Notes: generated from the sequence alone by a model not told the origin. A DNA stretch of 51,486 bases from CAZAOY01 sp964486925 (GCA_964486925.1 CAZAOY010000013.1:1-51486), one strand, 5' to 3'. Shown: positions 17,560 to 26,504, counted from the stretch's first letter. Made by a program: numbers and translations.

Positions 17560-18393
17560 ATGCAGTTACCATTATTTTATCTTGACGACCTAATTAAAAA
17601 TGCACTAAAGGAAGATATTAACTATATCGATGTTACCACCGACTACCTTATTGATGACGATATGGTGAGTGAGGCTAGGTTTATCTCAAAGGATGAGGGG
17701 GTAATTGCAGGTATCTCAATTGCTGTTTCGGTCTTTTTATACCTCGATCCAAAGCTAGAATACACCTATCACAAACATGACGGTGACAGCGTTATAAAGG
17801 GTGATCTTATCCTTACCCTTAAGGGTAGCACAAAAGCCCTACTTAAGGGTGAGCGTACCGCTCTTAATATTGTACAGCATATGTCGGGGATTGCTACCCA
17901 GACTAACCGTTGTGTAAAGCTAGTAAAAGGTACTAACGCTTCTATCGTTGATACTAGAAAAACCCTGCCTCTGCTTCGCCCGCTCCAAAAGTACGCTGTG
18001 GTAGTTGGGGGCGGCAAGAACCATCGCTTTAATCTTTCAGATGCGGCTATGATTAAGGATAACCATATCGACGCTTACGGCTCTATCACTAATGCGGTAA
18101 ATGCTCTGCGTAAAAAGGCGGGGCATATGGTTAACATTGAGGTTGAGACCCGAAACCTAGATGAACTACGAGAAGCACTTGCTGTAAAGGCGGATGTAAT
18201 TATGCTTGATAACATGGACTACGAAACCATGAAGCAAGCGGTTGCGATTAACAATGGACAGGCGATACTCGAAGCCTCTGGTAACGTAACAATAGAAAAT
18301 ATTAGGGAAGTTGCAGATACCGGGGTGGATATTATCTCATTAGGAGCACTTACCCATTCAGTTAAATGCTTTGATATCTCTATGAAAATGTGA
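17560..18393 (+). CDS. nadC: Nicotinate-nucleotide pyrophosphorylase (carboxylating)
   Basis: A 277-aa quinolinate phosphoribosyltransferase that makes nicotinate mononucleotide from quinolinate and PRPP. Signatures are LKGERTALNIVQHMSGIAT, IVDTRKTLPLLRPLQKYAV, GGGKNHRFNLSDAAMIKDNH and the C-terminal EASGNVTIENI with DIISLGALTHS. GGGAGG precedes the ATG and overlaps the 3' end of nadB, so the two genes are translated from one message. Confidence 0.95.
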   Translation: MQLPLFYLDDLIKNALKEDINYIDVTTDYLIDDDMVSEARFISKDEGVIAGISIAVSVFLYLDPKLEYTYHKHDGDSVIKGDLILTLKGSTKALLKGERTALNIVQHMSGIATQTNRCVKLVKGTNASIVDTRKTLPLLRPLQKYAVVVGGGKNHRFNLSDAAMIKDNHIDAYGSITNAVNALRKKAGHMVNIEVETRNLDELREALAVKADVIMLDNMDYETMKQAVAINNGQAILEASGNVTIENIREVADTGVDIISLGALTHSVKCFDISMKM

Positions 18394-18429
18394 AATATAA
18401 ATAAAAAACCGATAATTATAAAAAAACAC

Positions 18430-18458
18430 TTGCTTTTTTGAATGTTATCTGTTATAAT
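18430..18458 (+). promoter_or_regulatory. Promoter of rpmB
   Basis: TTGCTT, 17 bp, then TATAAT, giving a leader of about 170 nt before rpmB. The leader contains a short hairpin-prone stretch (18540-18580) but no motif I recognise. Confidence 0.65.
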
Positions 18459-18632
18459 AGATATGAAGCGATTAATGTATAATAATAATCAAATACTATA
18501 TTACTAAAACAATGGTACTATTACAATGTTTTTAGCAGATTCTATTGCAGCTGCTAGACACTCGGCTTATCTTCGGTAGTATAACTTTATTGTTATGTGA
18601 TATAAAATCAAACCTTAAGGAGGTGCAGATGT

Positions 18633-18821
18633 ATGGCTAAATGTGATATCTGCGGCAAAGGCGTTGCTTTTGGTATTAGAGTTTCTCACTCACATAGACG
18701 TTCTAATAGAACCTGGAAACCTAATGTAAGAAAGATCAAAGCGATAGTAGACGGAACACCTTGTCGTGTTCACGCTTGTACTCGTTGCTTACGTTCTAAC
18801 AAAGTAACCCGCGCTGTATAG
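18633..18821 (+). CDS. rpmB: 50S ribosomal protein L28
   Basis: A 62-aa L28 that begins MAKCDICGKGVAFGIRVSHS, with RTWKPNVRKIKA and a second Cys pair, CTRC. CDIC together with CTRC makes a four-cysteine zinc-ribbon form. AAGGAGGTG precedes the ATG. It is monocistronic, with its own promoter and terminator. Confidence 0.96.
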   Translation: MAKCDICGKGVAFGIRVSHSHRRSNRTWKPNVRKIKAIVDGTPCRVHACTRCLRSNKVTRAV

Positions 18822-18896
18822 TATGGTTAATACTGGCTTAAGGCCAAATAAAATTGATTTTTTAGTAGTTTTTACTACACTTTCATCTTCAATTTA

Positions 18897-18931
18897 TTAG
18901 AGCATCAACAATGTTGATGCTCTAATTTTTG
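18897..18931 (+). terminator. Intrinsic terminator of rpmB
   Basis: Perfect 13-bp arms (TTAGAGCATCAAC and its complement) with a 3-nt loop, followed by TTTTT. Confidence 0.9.
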
Positions 18932-19376
18932 TATATATCTGTATAAAGGTTTTTATAGAAACTGATAGGTTTGGCGGTGTTATGTCGCATATTTACTGCA
19001 AATTTACACAAAAAATAGATAAACTATACAATTTTTTAAAAATGTCTTTACAAACAATTAATTACTATGTTATAATTAGGGTAATAGATATACAATTAAA
19101 GATAGAAATGCACTTAACAGTTAGTTTAATACATAATACAAAGACGCAATTAAAACCATAGTATTTTATTGCGGATTAGTATAGATACTGGTTTAGTGCT
19201 TTAATTTTGTGTATCTGGTAGAGTTTTGACTATAAACAAAAACTTTTGCAGAATACTGTTGATATTTAGGATAGCTTTTGCACTTGTTACCCACTATCAC
19301 AAACCTTAAAGTAGCTTTATGGTTGCTCATACTGTGGAGTAATAATAATACATTGTAGAAGCAAAACGGAGGAAAG
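18932..19376 (+). other. Intergenic leader of the Na/phosphate cotransporter gene
   Basis: About 445 bp that includes the promoter at 19047-19076 and an AT-rich transcribed leader of about 290 nt. I see no gene, no clear hairpin series and no known riboswitch motif in it. Confidence 0.5.
19047..19076 (+). promoter_or_regulatory. Promoter of the Na/phosphate cotransporter gene
   Basis: TTTACA, 18 bp, then TATAAT. Reading the -35 as TTACAA gives a 17-bp spacer. No phosphate-box match is evident nearby. Confidence 0.55.
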
Positions 19377-21164
19377 ATGAATATATTTATACTTTTGTCG
19401 ATGGCAGGCGGACTTGCGCTGTTCCTATATGGGATGAACATGCTAGGAAGTGGTCTTGAAAAGCTTTCAGGCGGCACACTGGAAAAGACATTGGAGAAGA
19501 TGACAAGTAATATCTTTAAGAGCGTATTGCTTGGTGCTCTTGTTACAGCCGCTATTCAAAGCTCCTCCGCGACTACCGTTATCGTAGTTGGTCTTGTTAA
19601 TGCGGGGATACTAAAGCTTACCTCCTCTGTCGGCATAATTATGGGTGCTAACATTGGTACTACCATCACCGGTCAGATCCTACGTCTTGGGGATCTTGAC
19701 AATAACGAAAGTGTATCCGTATTCCTTAAGCTTTTAAAACCTACCACCCTAGCCCCGCTAATTGCCGTTATCGGTATAGTTTTATTTATGGTATCAAAGC
19801 GGCAGAAAACTAAGGTTATAGGCGAGGTTTTATTAGGATTTGGTATACTGTTTAACGGCATGTTCCTAATGACCGACGCGGTTAAGCCGTTAAGTGATCT
19901 ACCTGCCTTTAAAGAGATATTTGCAACTCTTTCTAACCCTCTGCTAGGTATACTAGCCGGTGCTGTTATTACAGCAATTATCCAAAGCTCCTCTGCTTCG
20001 GTTGGTATACTACAGGCGATAGCTTCCACCGGTGCTATCACATACTCCTCCGCTATCCCTATTATACTAGGCCAGAACATCGGTACCTGCGTTACATCGT
20101 TAATTGCAAGCCTTGGTACCTCTAAAAACGCTAAGAGAACCGCTATGGTTCATCTATACTTTAACCTAATCGGTACTGCAATCTTCTTTATCGGTATCTA
20201 TGCAATAAAGTCTACAATTGGCTTCCCATTCTGGGATAGCCAGATAGATATGGGAGGTATCGCTAACGTACATACTATATTCAATGTTGTAGTAACTATA
20301 CTATTTATACCATTTAGCTCTCTTCTTGCAAAGCTTGCAATCCTTACAATACCTTATAAAAAGGGCGAGCAGGATACTACCTCTGATATTCTATCTACCC
20401 TTGATGATCGCTTCTTAGTAGCTCCATCGTTAGCTTTAGAGCAGTGTGACAAGGTTGTTGAGCAGATGGGTATCTACTCTAAGGAAAACTTTATAAACAC
20501 CACCTCAATGATAGGAAATTATGACCCTAAGCTTGCAGATCAGATCTATGAGATTGAGGATGTTATCGACCATATGGAAGATACCGTTGGGATGTACCTG
20601 TTAAAGCTTACCGATTGCGAGCTTACCGACAGTGAAAGCAAACAGATTACCCACCTATTAAAGATGGTATCGGAGTTTGAGCGTGTAGGTGACTATACTA
20701 TAAATATCCTTGAAAGCATCAAGAACCTTTACGACAATGGTATGTCCTTCTCCGCTAATGCATTAAAGGAGATTCAGGCTTTATGCGCCGCGGTATGTGA
20801 AACCATTGATCTTGCCGCTGTTTCCTTTGCTACTAACAATATTGAGATAGCAAGGACAATTGAGCCACTTGAAGAAACAATTGACGTTGTTGAGGACAGC
20901 CTTAAGCTTAAGCATATTAACAGGCTTAAGGAAGGTCGCTGTAGCGTTGAGGTTGGGGTTGTGTTCCTTGAAATGCTAACTAACCTTGAGCGTATCTCAG
21001 ACCACTGTTCCAACGCGGGAGTTTACATCATCGGCTACAACAGCGGACAGGTTGAGATTAACCGACACGAATACCTTCGTCGTATCCATCAAGGCGAGAC
21101 TAGCGACTACAACCAGCTAATTAAATCCTATCACGCTAAGTATTTTAGCGAGTTGGGTGTTTAG
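19377..21164 (+). CDS. Na/Pi cotransporter family protein with C-terminal PhoU-like domain
   Basis: A 595-aa membrane protein. The N-terminal 320 residues hold two inverted transport repeats, each with the family motif: AAIQSSSATT (59-68) and AIIQSSSASVG near 200. They start at GGLALFLYGMNMLGSGLEKLSG. Residues of about 345-590 form a PhoU-like helical bundle with paired ERVGDYTINI and ERISDHCSNAG motifs that bind metals and may sense phosphate. Members move inorganic phosphate with sodium or, in bacteria, may act in phosphate export. GGAGG lies close to the ATG. The gene is monocistronic. Confidence 0.9.
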   Translation: MNIFILLSMAGGLALFLYGMNMLGSGLEKLSGGTLEKTLEKMTSNIFKSVLLGALVTAAIQSSSATTVIVVGLVNAGILKLTSSVGIIMGANIGTTITGQILRLGDLDNNESVSVFLKLLKPTTLAPLIAVIGIVLFMVSKRQKTKVIGEVLLGFGILFNGMFLMTDAVKPLSDLPAFKEIFATLSNPLLGILAGAVITAIIQSSSASVGILQAIASTGAITYSSAIPIILGQNIGTCVTSLIASLGTSKNAKRTAMVHLYFNLIGTAIFFIGIYAIKSTIGFPFWDSQIDMGGIANVHTIFNVVVTILFIPFSSLLAKLAILTIPYKKGEQDTTSDILSTLDDRFLVAPSLALEQCDKVVEQMGIYSKENFINTTSMIGNYDPKLADQIYEIEDVIDHMEDTVGMYLLKLTDCELTDSESKQITHLLKMVSEFERVGDYTINILESIKNLYDNGMSFSANALKEIQALCAAVCETIDLAAVSFATNNIEIARTIEPLEETIDVVEDSLKLKHINRLKEGRCSVEVGVVFLEMLTNLERISDHCSNAGVYIIGYNSGQVEINRHEYLRRIHQGETSDYNQLIKSYHAKYFSELGV

Positions 21165-21193
21165 ATTAGTTGAGATTAATTAGTATAAAATAA

Positions 21194-21231
21194 GAGGATG
21201 TATCACAGTTTTAGCATTGTGATACATCCTT
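21194..21231. terminator. Bidirectional terminator between cotransporter and feo operon
   Basis: A 12-bp perfect stem (GGATGTATCACA and its complement), extended by A-T pairs, lies between convergent genes with T-rich tails on both sides. Confidence 0.85.
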
Positions 21232-21238
21232 AGTTTTG

Positions 21239-21610
21239 TTAATCCTTTTTATACTCAACCATTAGCATTGCGGTTTCATCGCTTATTACATGCTCTATTC
21301 TACAAGCCTCGATGTCTGCTTGCTCCTTTGAGAGTTCTAGTGTCTTAGATAGAAACTCGGCTATCCCAATATGCCGTTTCTTCATGTATATTGCGTGTTC
21401 CCTACCCTGCTCTGTTAGGGATATCTTACCATAGGGCTCTTGCTTTACATAACCTATCTCTTTTAGGATGTTAAGTGCTTTATTGACACTTGGCTTTGAT
21501 ACCTTTTCCTGTTTTGCAATTCCTGTTACCGTTACCTCCTTGCCATCCTCACCCATCCCGTCAAGTATACATTCGAGGTAGTTCTCCACGCTCTCTGACA
21601 GCTTTTCCAT
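21239..21610 (-). CDS. DtxR-family metal-dependent transcriptional repressor, feo-linked
   Basis: A 123-aa protein with an N-terminal winged helix (VTVTGIAKQEKVSKPSVNKALNIL, 27-50) and a metal-binding dimerisation helix pair. His80, Glu84, Cys103, Glu106 and His107 match DtxR His79, Glu83, Cys102, Glu105 and His106 with a constant offset of one, indicating an iron-type rather than an MntR-type site. The C-terminal SH3-like domain of DtxR is absent. It is the last gene of the feo operon; its ribosome binding site AAAGGAGG overlaps the end of the small Cys-rich gene. It probably represses its own operon through the inverted repeat at 24221-24240. Confidence 0.87.
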   Translation of the reverse strand: MEKLSESVENYLECILDGMGEDGKEVTVTGIAKQEKVSKPSVNKALNILKEIGYVKQEPYGKISLTEQGREHAIYMKKRHIGIAEFLSKTLELSKEQADIEACRIEHVISDETAMLMVEYKKD

Positions 21611-21613
21611 TGG

Positions 21614-21772
21614 TTATCTCCTCTCCTCCTTTGTACAGCTTGATCTCATCTTACATCCTTCACAGCCGCTACAATCTCCCTTGCTTTGCCTAGTTAGACT
21701 AGCCACTAATATAACCACTGCTACTACAACAATTACAACCGCTACAATTATAGCTAATAACATCATTGTCAT
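21614..21772 (-). CDS. FeoB-associated Cys-rich membrane protein
   Basis: A 52-aa peptide. One membrane helix (MMLLAIIVAVVIVVVAVVIL) is followed by a short cytosolic tail with four cysteines, GDCSGCEGC and SSC, the hallmark of the small FeoB-associated proteins of Firmicutes. AAGGAGG lies 6 nt before the chosen ATG; a further ATG two codons upstream touches that site and is less likely. It sits between feoB and the DtxR-like gene, on the same message. It probably partners FeoB in iron transfer; the exact role is not established. Confidence 0.85.
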   Translation of the reverse strand: MTMMLLAIIVAVVIVVVAVVILVASLTRQSKGDCSGCEGCKMRSSCTKEERR

Positions 21773-21792
21773 GCTCATCCTCCTTAACTACT

Positions 21793-23850
21793 CTATAACA
21801 CTATTAACGCTACTGTATAAACTAGATATGCTACTGTATATGCCACAGCAGTCTGCCATACTATAAGCCCAATAGACCATCTTCTACTCTTTAGTTCCCT
21901 AGATATTGTAACAGAAGCAGAGATACATGGAATATACAGCAGTGCAAAGGTCATAAATGCCACAGCGCTTGCTGGTGTAAACATCTCCCTTAACGCTTCA
22001 CCCGGTAGCAAAACGTTAAAGGTTGATACCACAATCTCTTTTCCTACTATACCTGTAAGTACCGCAACTCCTGCCTGCCAGAACCCAAATCCAAGTGGGG
22101 CAAAGATTACCGAGATACCCCTTCCCATAATTGCGAGTATACTATCCTTGCTATCCTCTACCATGTTAAAGCTGATATCAAAGGTTTGAAGCACCCAAAC
22201 CACAACACTCATAGCAAAGATAATAGTCCCTGCCTTTATTAAGAATCCTCTAGTCTTTTCCCATACCTGTTTTACAATGCTTTTAAATGAAGGTATTCTA
22301 TATGGTGGGATCTCCAAGACAAACGGTGAACTGACCCCCTTAAACACGGTGTTCTTTAACACCAGCGCACAAACCACCGCTACTACCACCCCGAGCAGAT
22401 ACATCATTGTCATAACAAGCCCTGCCTTATCTGGGAAGAATATCCCCGCAAAGAGCAGATAGATTGGTATCTTTGCACTACAGGACATAAACGGTACCAA
22501 AAACAGGGTAAGCCTTCTATCCTTCTCGTTATCTAGGGTACGGGTTGCAAGCGCCGCCGGGGTGGAGCACCCAAATCCCAATAGCATAGGTATAAACGCC
22601 TTTCCAGACAGTCCGATACCTCTAAAAAATCTATCCATTATAAACGCAACCCTTGACATATACCCTGTATCCTCTAGGATTGTTAGTAGTGTAAAGAGTA
22701 TTATAATCTGCGGTAGAAATGTCACTACTCCCCCTACTCCACCGATAATACCATCTATAATAAGACTGCTAAACCATTCCGGCATAACTACACTAGTAAA
22801 TATATCCGCAAGCGAGGTGGACACCCATTCGATCCCAATCTCAATATATTCCTTTAAAAGTGAGCCTAGCGAGCCAAATGTTATAGAAAATATTAAATAC
22901 ATTAATAGCGCAAAGATTGGTATTGCTAGTATCCTGTTGGTTAATAGGTTGTCAATACCATCAGAGAAGTTATGCATTGATAGGTGAGCCTTTTGTGACA
23001 CCGTTTCATCTATTATCCTATCAATAAAGATATATCGCTCGTAGGCAATAAAGGTTTCATGGTCATTATGTGGTATATTGTCAAGGTAGCTGTGTATTAG
23101 AGTATCCACCTTGTCAAGCCGCTTGCCACTAATACCAACCCTATGAAGTATGGTTCTATCCATCTCTAGTAGCTTTATAGCATACCACTGCTCGTATTCA
23201 TCCTTTTTAAGCCCTGCAATCTCTATAACCTCCCGCTTAAGGGCATCTATCTCATTAGATATTGTAAGCTTATCCCGTGAAAAGGTTTTATCTTGAAGCT
23301 GTCTTTCAATCTCCTTTACCCCCGCTTCAATAAGATCAATATTCTTACCCTTTTTAGCAGAAGCAGGGATAATAGGTACGTTTAAAAGCTTACCTATCTT
23401 TTTAAAGTCTATATTAATGTTAAGCCTTTTTAGTTCATCGGTCATGTTGGCTATAATAATAACAGGGATATTAATCTCTAGCAGCTGCAGGGTTAGATAG
23501 AGATTTCTTGCTATATTTGTTGAATCTATGATATTAATTATGTAGCTCGGCTTTTCCTCTAGCAGATAATCCCTTGTCACCTTCTCCTCCGTTGAATATG
23601 AGGATAGGGAGTACACACCTGGAAGATCTACTAGGTCGGTGTTACTGCCAATAATCCGTCCTGTTTTCTTTGCAACTGTAATACCTGGGAAGTTTGCTAC
23701 CTTTTGATTGCTCCCTGTAAGCCTGTTAAATAAAAGGGTTTTTCCACAGTTTGGGTTTCCAATTAGTGCGGCGGTGAATGTAGTTTTCTTTACTGCACCC
23801 TCATTCTCCAGATTCACAGGCGGCATAACCGCTGTCATGTTGTTACTCAT
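21793..23850 (-). CDS. feoB: Ferrous iron transporter FeoB
   Basis: A 685-aa inner-membrane Fe(II) transporter with an N-terminal G domain: G1 GNPNCGKT (31-38), G3 DLPG (75-78) and G4 NMTD (135-138). A helical GDI-like domain follows, then about ten membrane segments with two Gate repeats; LLGFGCSTPAALATRTL holds the conserved membrane Cys. The start overlaps the feoA stop as ATGA, so translation is coupled. An N-terminal tail of about 20 residues precedes the G domain. Confidence 0.95.
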   Translation of the reverse strand: MSNNMTAVMPPVNLENEGAVKKTTFTAALIGNPNCGKTLLFNRLTGSNQKVANFPGITVAKKTGRIIGSNTDLVDLPGVYSLSSYSTEEKVTRDYLLEEKPSYIINIIDSTNIARNLYLTLQLLEINIPVIIIANMTDELKRLNINIDFKKIGKLLNVPIIPASAKKGKNIDLIEAGVKEIERQLQDKTFSRDKLTISNEIDALKREVIEIAGLKKDEYEQWYAIKLLEMDRTILHRVGISGKRLDKVDTLIHSYLDNIPHNDHETFIAYERYIFIDRIIDETVSQKAHLSMHNFSDGIDNLLTNRILAIPIFALLMYLIFSITFGSLGSLLKEYIEIGIEWVSTSLADIFTSVVMPEWFSSLIIDGIIGGVGGVVTFLPQIIILFTLLTILEDTGYMSRVAFIMDRFFRGIGLSGKAFIPMLLGFGCSTPAALATRTLDNEKDRRLTLFLVPFMSCSAKIPIYLLFAGIFFPDKAGLVMTMMYLLGVVVAVVCALVLKNTVFKGVSSPFVLEIPPYRIPSFKSIVKQVWEKTRGFLIKAGTIIFAMSVVVWVLQTFDISFNMVEDSKDSILAIMGRGISVIFAPLGFGFWQAGVAVLTGIVGKEIVVSTFNVLLPGEALREMFTPASAVAFMTFALLYIPCISASVTISRELKSRRWSIGLIVWQTAVAYTVAYLVYTVALIVL

Positions 23851-24110
23851 GTCCTATCACGCTCCTGTCTACCTATATACACCTCTATCTCCAACGCATC
23901 CTGCGCCCTTAACGATAGTTCATACCCTCTAAGCGTTATCTCGATAGGGTCACCTAATGGCGCAATTCGTTTTACCTTGATTTTAGTGTTTGGAGTTATC
24001 CCCATCTCTGCAAGCCTACGCCGCTTATCACCCTCACCAAGTAGTCTATGCACCATTACCTCGGTACCCTTTTTTATCCTATTTAATGTTGTCAAACTCT
24101 CATTGTTCAT
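23847..24110 (-). CDS. feoA: Ferrous iron transport protein FeoA
   Basis: An 87-aa SH3-like cytosolic partner of FeoB, recognised by GEGDKRRRLAEMGITPNTKIKVKR and DPIEITLRGYELSLRAQDA. I chose the ATG with GGAGAGATAGGTG upstream. An in-frame ATG 14 codons earlier lacks a ribosome binding site. It is the first gene of the feo operon, behind a metal-repressor-like operator. Confidence 0.92.
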   Translation of the reverse strand: MNNESLTTLNRIKKGTEVMVHRLLGEGDKRRRLAEMGITPNTKIKVKRIAPLGDPIEITLRGYELSLRAQDALEIEVYIGRQERDRT

Positions 24111-24220
24111 TATAACACCTATCTCTCCGCCGTGCATATTTATGTCTTTCATTATTTGTTCATGGCGGCAAACAAAATCACAACCGTCAGTAAAAATCTT
24201 TAGTAAACATATGCCACAAT

Positions 24221-24240
24221 AAGTTACCCTACGCTAACTT
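24221..24240 (-). promoter_or_regulatory. Candidate DtxR-type operator of the feo operon
   Basis: An inverted repeat with 6-bp arms (AAGTTA and TAACTT) around an 8-bp core. On the minus strand it reads AAGTTAGCG-TAGGGTAACTT, resembling the DtxR/IdeR pattern of TTAGGTTAG and its complement. It starts two bases after the -10 hexamer and covers the predicted start site, the position expected of a repressor site. Confidence 0.65.
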
Positions 24241-24241
24241 A

Positions 24242-24270
24242 ATTGTACCATAATAGTATATCTTTGTCAA
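24242..24270 (-). promoter_or_regulatory. Promoter of the feo operon
   Basis: On the minus strand: TTGACA, 17 bp, then TACAAT, with a predicted start near 24235 inside the inverted repeat. Confidence 0.8.
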
Positions 24271-24331
24271 TACCTTAAATGCCTACTATACAAAATATAG
24301 CAGTATTACTAATTTAAAGTAAAATGCAGTT

Positions 24332-24375
24332 AAAAAAATCGCACAACACCTAAAACTCTAGGCACTGCACGATTT
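24332..24375 (-). terminator. Intrinsic terminator of the galM/MBL operon
   Basis: A 15-bp stem around a 10-nt loop. Five positions pair as G-U only in the minus-strand RNA, and seven U residues follow on that strand. It lies about 55 bp beyond the MBL gene stop. Confidence 0.85.
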
Positions 24376-24430
24376 AAACTATAATCTATCTAAATAGACT
24401 TCTCTTTCCTATTTCCTGATATTTTAACTG

Positions 24431-25366
24431 CTATCTCCAACTAAATTTTCTAATTACATTCTTTACCAATCCATCCACAAGCTGATCTAACGTGCTTGCA
24501 GGTTTGTTCTGCACCTCGATAGTAATATTCTTTTTGTCAGAGTAGGCGACTATATTTCCTGATATTCTGGTTTCATAGATCCTTATCCCATTATTTTGAA
24601 GATCCTCAACGGTCTGTACATCTGGGTGGGAGAATTTGTTGTTCTCACCAACAGAGATTACTCCTATGCTAGGCGCTACCGTCTTTAAAAACTTAGGGTC
24701 ACTGGAGGTTTTACTGCCATGATGACCTACCTTTAGCAGATCAGATTTTACGCTTCCCCTCTCCTCAAGCAGTCCCTTTTCAATTGCCCTTTCGGCATCA
24801 CCTGTAAACAAAAAGGTCTTTTCTCCATGGGTTATCCTTGCAATTGTTGAATAGTCATTAAGATTGTCCCCGCTGTAATCAATCTGAAACAGCTCTACCT
24901 TCGCATCACCCAGATAGAATACCAGTCCGTTTAGCGACTGATTTACCTTAACTTGTTTTGTTTTAATAGCTGTAAGAAACTCCTCATACACCTTTGTTGT
25001 AGGAACGTATTGATCGGGTATCCTTGGCATAAACAGATTATCTACATCAAATGCATAGATAACATCATCAAGCTTTCCAATATGGTCAGAATGAGGGTGG
25101 GTTGCAATAATATAATCTAGCTTTTGTATATTTTGATTCCTTAGGTATAGTACAACATTGTTCTTAGCAATGCTGTCCCCTCCATCTATCAACATACTCA
25201 TACCTTGATTCTTAATTAATATAGCGTCACCTTGACCTACGTCGATAAAATGGACAGAAAATCTACCATCATCTGCCGCAAATACCGATGTTGGCATTAG
25301 TGAAAATACTATTAAGACCGCAACTATAATAGTTAAAATCCTGCTTTTGGTCTTTGCAAATGTCAT
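24431..25366 (-). CDS. Exported ComEC/Rec2-like metallo-beta-lactamase-fold hydrolase
   Basis: A 311-aa protein with an N-terminal signal peptide (about 10-30, cleavage likely after PTSVFA) and a metallo-beta-lactamase domain: IDVGQGDAILI, THPHSDH (89-95, metal ligands), FTGDAERAIE and KVGHHGSKTSS. This matches the stand-alone hydrolase domain of the ComEC family. It has none of the ComEC channel helices, so it is probably a secreted or membrane-tethered phosphodiesterase or nuclease with unknown substrate. The ATG at 25366 is preceded by AAGGAG; an ATG 16 codons upstream falls inside galM. It is the last gene of the operon. Confidence 0.85.
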   Translation of the reverse strand: MTFAKTKSRILTIIVAVLIVFSLMPTSVFAADDGRFSVHFIDVGQGDAILIKNQGMSMLIDGGDSIAKNNVVLYLRNQNIQKLDYIIATHPHSDHIGKLDDVIYAFDVDNLFMPRIPDQYVPTTKVYEEFLTAIKTKQVKVNQSLNGLVFYLGDAKVELFQIDYSGDNLNDYSTIARITHGEKTFLFTGDAERAIEKGLLEERGSVKSDLLKVGHHGSKTSSDPKFLKTVAPSIGVISVGENNKFSHPDVQTVEDLQNNGIRIYETRISGNIVAYSDKKNITIEVQNKPASTLDQLVDGLVKNVIRKFSWR

Positions 25367-25394
25367 TCTCTTAATCTCCTTATGTAGTAACTGT

Positions 25395-26462
25395 CTATTC
25401 AGCGCTAAACGCATACACCGTCTTGTAGCTATATACCTCTCCCGCAGTTAATACGCAGTTGGTAAAATGGCTTTTATTAGGGGAGTCGGGATAAAATTGT
25501 GTTTCTAAGCAGAGTCCACCACGACGATTATAGGTGCAACCACCTTTACCCTTAACACCGTTAGCTAACATGTTAGCTGTGTAGAGTTGAACTGCAGGTT
25601 TGTTTGTAAGCACCTTCATAACCCGCCCTGAGCTTGCTTCCTTAACCACCGCCGCAAGCTCTAGCTGTTTGTCATAACGCTTTTTATCGATAATGTAGTT
25701 ATGATCATACCCACCTGCTAGCTTAATATCTTCATACCCAAAATCATCGATACAATTTCCTATAGGTTTATATGTAGTAAAGTCCATAGGCGTGCCCGCT
25801 ACTGCTACGATCTCTCCTGTCGGGATAGATTCACTGTCAGGCTTAGTGTAGAGCTTTGAGTTTATCATAATCTCGTGGTCTACTATACTACCGCTATCAT
25901 GACCCTTTAGATTAAAGTAAGCATGGTTAGTTAGATTTATTATGGTGTCTTTGTCAGTTACAGCTTTGTACTCAATCCCTAGTCCATTCTGCGCAGAAAG
26001 GGAATAGATTACCGTTACAACCAAATTGCCCGGATAACCTTCCTGTCCATCTGGACTAAACAAAGTTAACTTTAACTCACTTCCAGTGTCACCTTCGATA
26101 ATATCATATCCCCAAACCTTCTGATCAAACCCTACCTTTCCACCATGAAGATGGTTGTTGCCATTATTTTTATATAGTGTATACCCGCTATCGTTAATGC
26201 AGAATGCACCACCCTTAATTCTGTTAGCATATCTTCCAATAATTGCTCCTAGATACCCATCACAGCCTTTGTATCCGTCAAGGGTATCAAACCCTAGATT
26301 TACATCAGCAAGTATTCCGTTCCTATCAGGAACGATTATATCCATAATAATACCACCATAGTTGGTTATCTTTACACTACTAACGCCGTTAGACAATGTA
26401 AAGCAGTCCGCTATCTTGTTGCCCGCACCATCTAAAAAGTCCGATCTCTTTATATCTGTCAT
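25395..26462 (-). CDS. galM: Aldose 1-epimerase (mutarotase)
   Basis: A 355-aa beta-sandwich enzyme that interconverts the alpha and beta anomers of galactose or glucose. Signatures are GRYANRIKGG, NNHLHGGKVGFD, INLTNHAYFNLKG with the catalytic His, and GLCLETQFYPDSPN with the catalytic Glu. AAAGGGG precedes the ATG. It lies in an operon with spoIID-like, cinA, thiI and nifS genes, away from galK (39.1 kb), so its transcription is not tied to the Leloir pathway here. Confidence 0.93.
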   Translation of the reverse strand: MTDIKRSDFLDGAGNKIADCFTLSNGVSSVKITNYGGIIMDIIVPDRNGILADVNLGFDTLDGYKGCDGYLGAIIGRYANRIKGGAFCINDSGYTLYKNNGNNHLHGGKVGFDQKVWGYDIIEGDTGSELKLTLFSPDGQEGYPGNLVVTVIYSLSAQNGLGIEYKAVTDKDTIINLTNHAYFNLKGHDSGSIVDHEIMINSKLYTKPDSESIPTGEIVAVAGTPMDFTTYKPIGNCIDDFGYEDIKLAGGYDHNYIIDKKRYDKQLELAAVVKEASSGRVMKVLTNKPAVQLYTANMLANGVKGKGGCTYNRRGGLCLETQFYPDSPNKSHFTNCVLTAGEVYSYKTVYAFSAE

Positions 26463-26504
26463 CTAACCTAATCCCCTTTGCTATATTTAGTAATACCTTT
26501 ATCA

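Noticed and set aside
26460..26480. TTAGGTTAG, a DtxR half-site match, in front of galM
   Set aside because: It is a single half-site overlapping the ribosome binding region inside an operon, with no promoter next to it.
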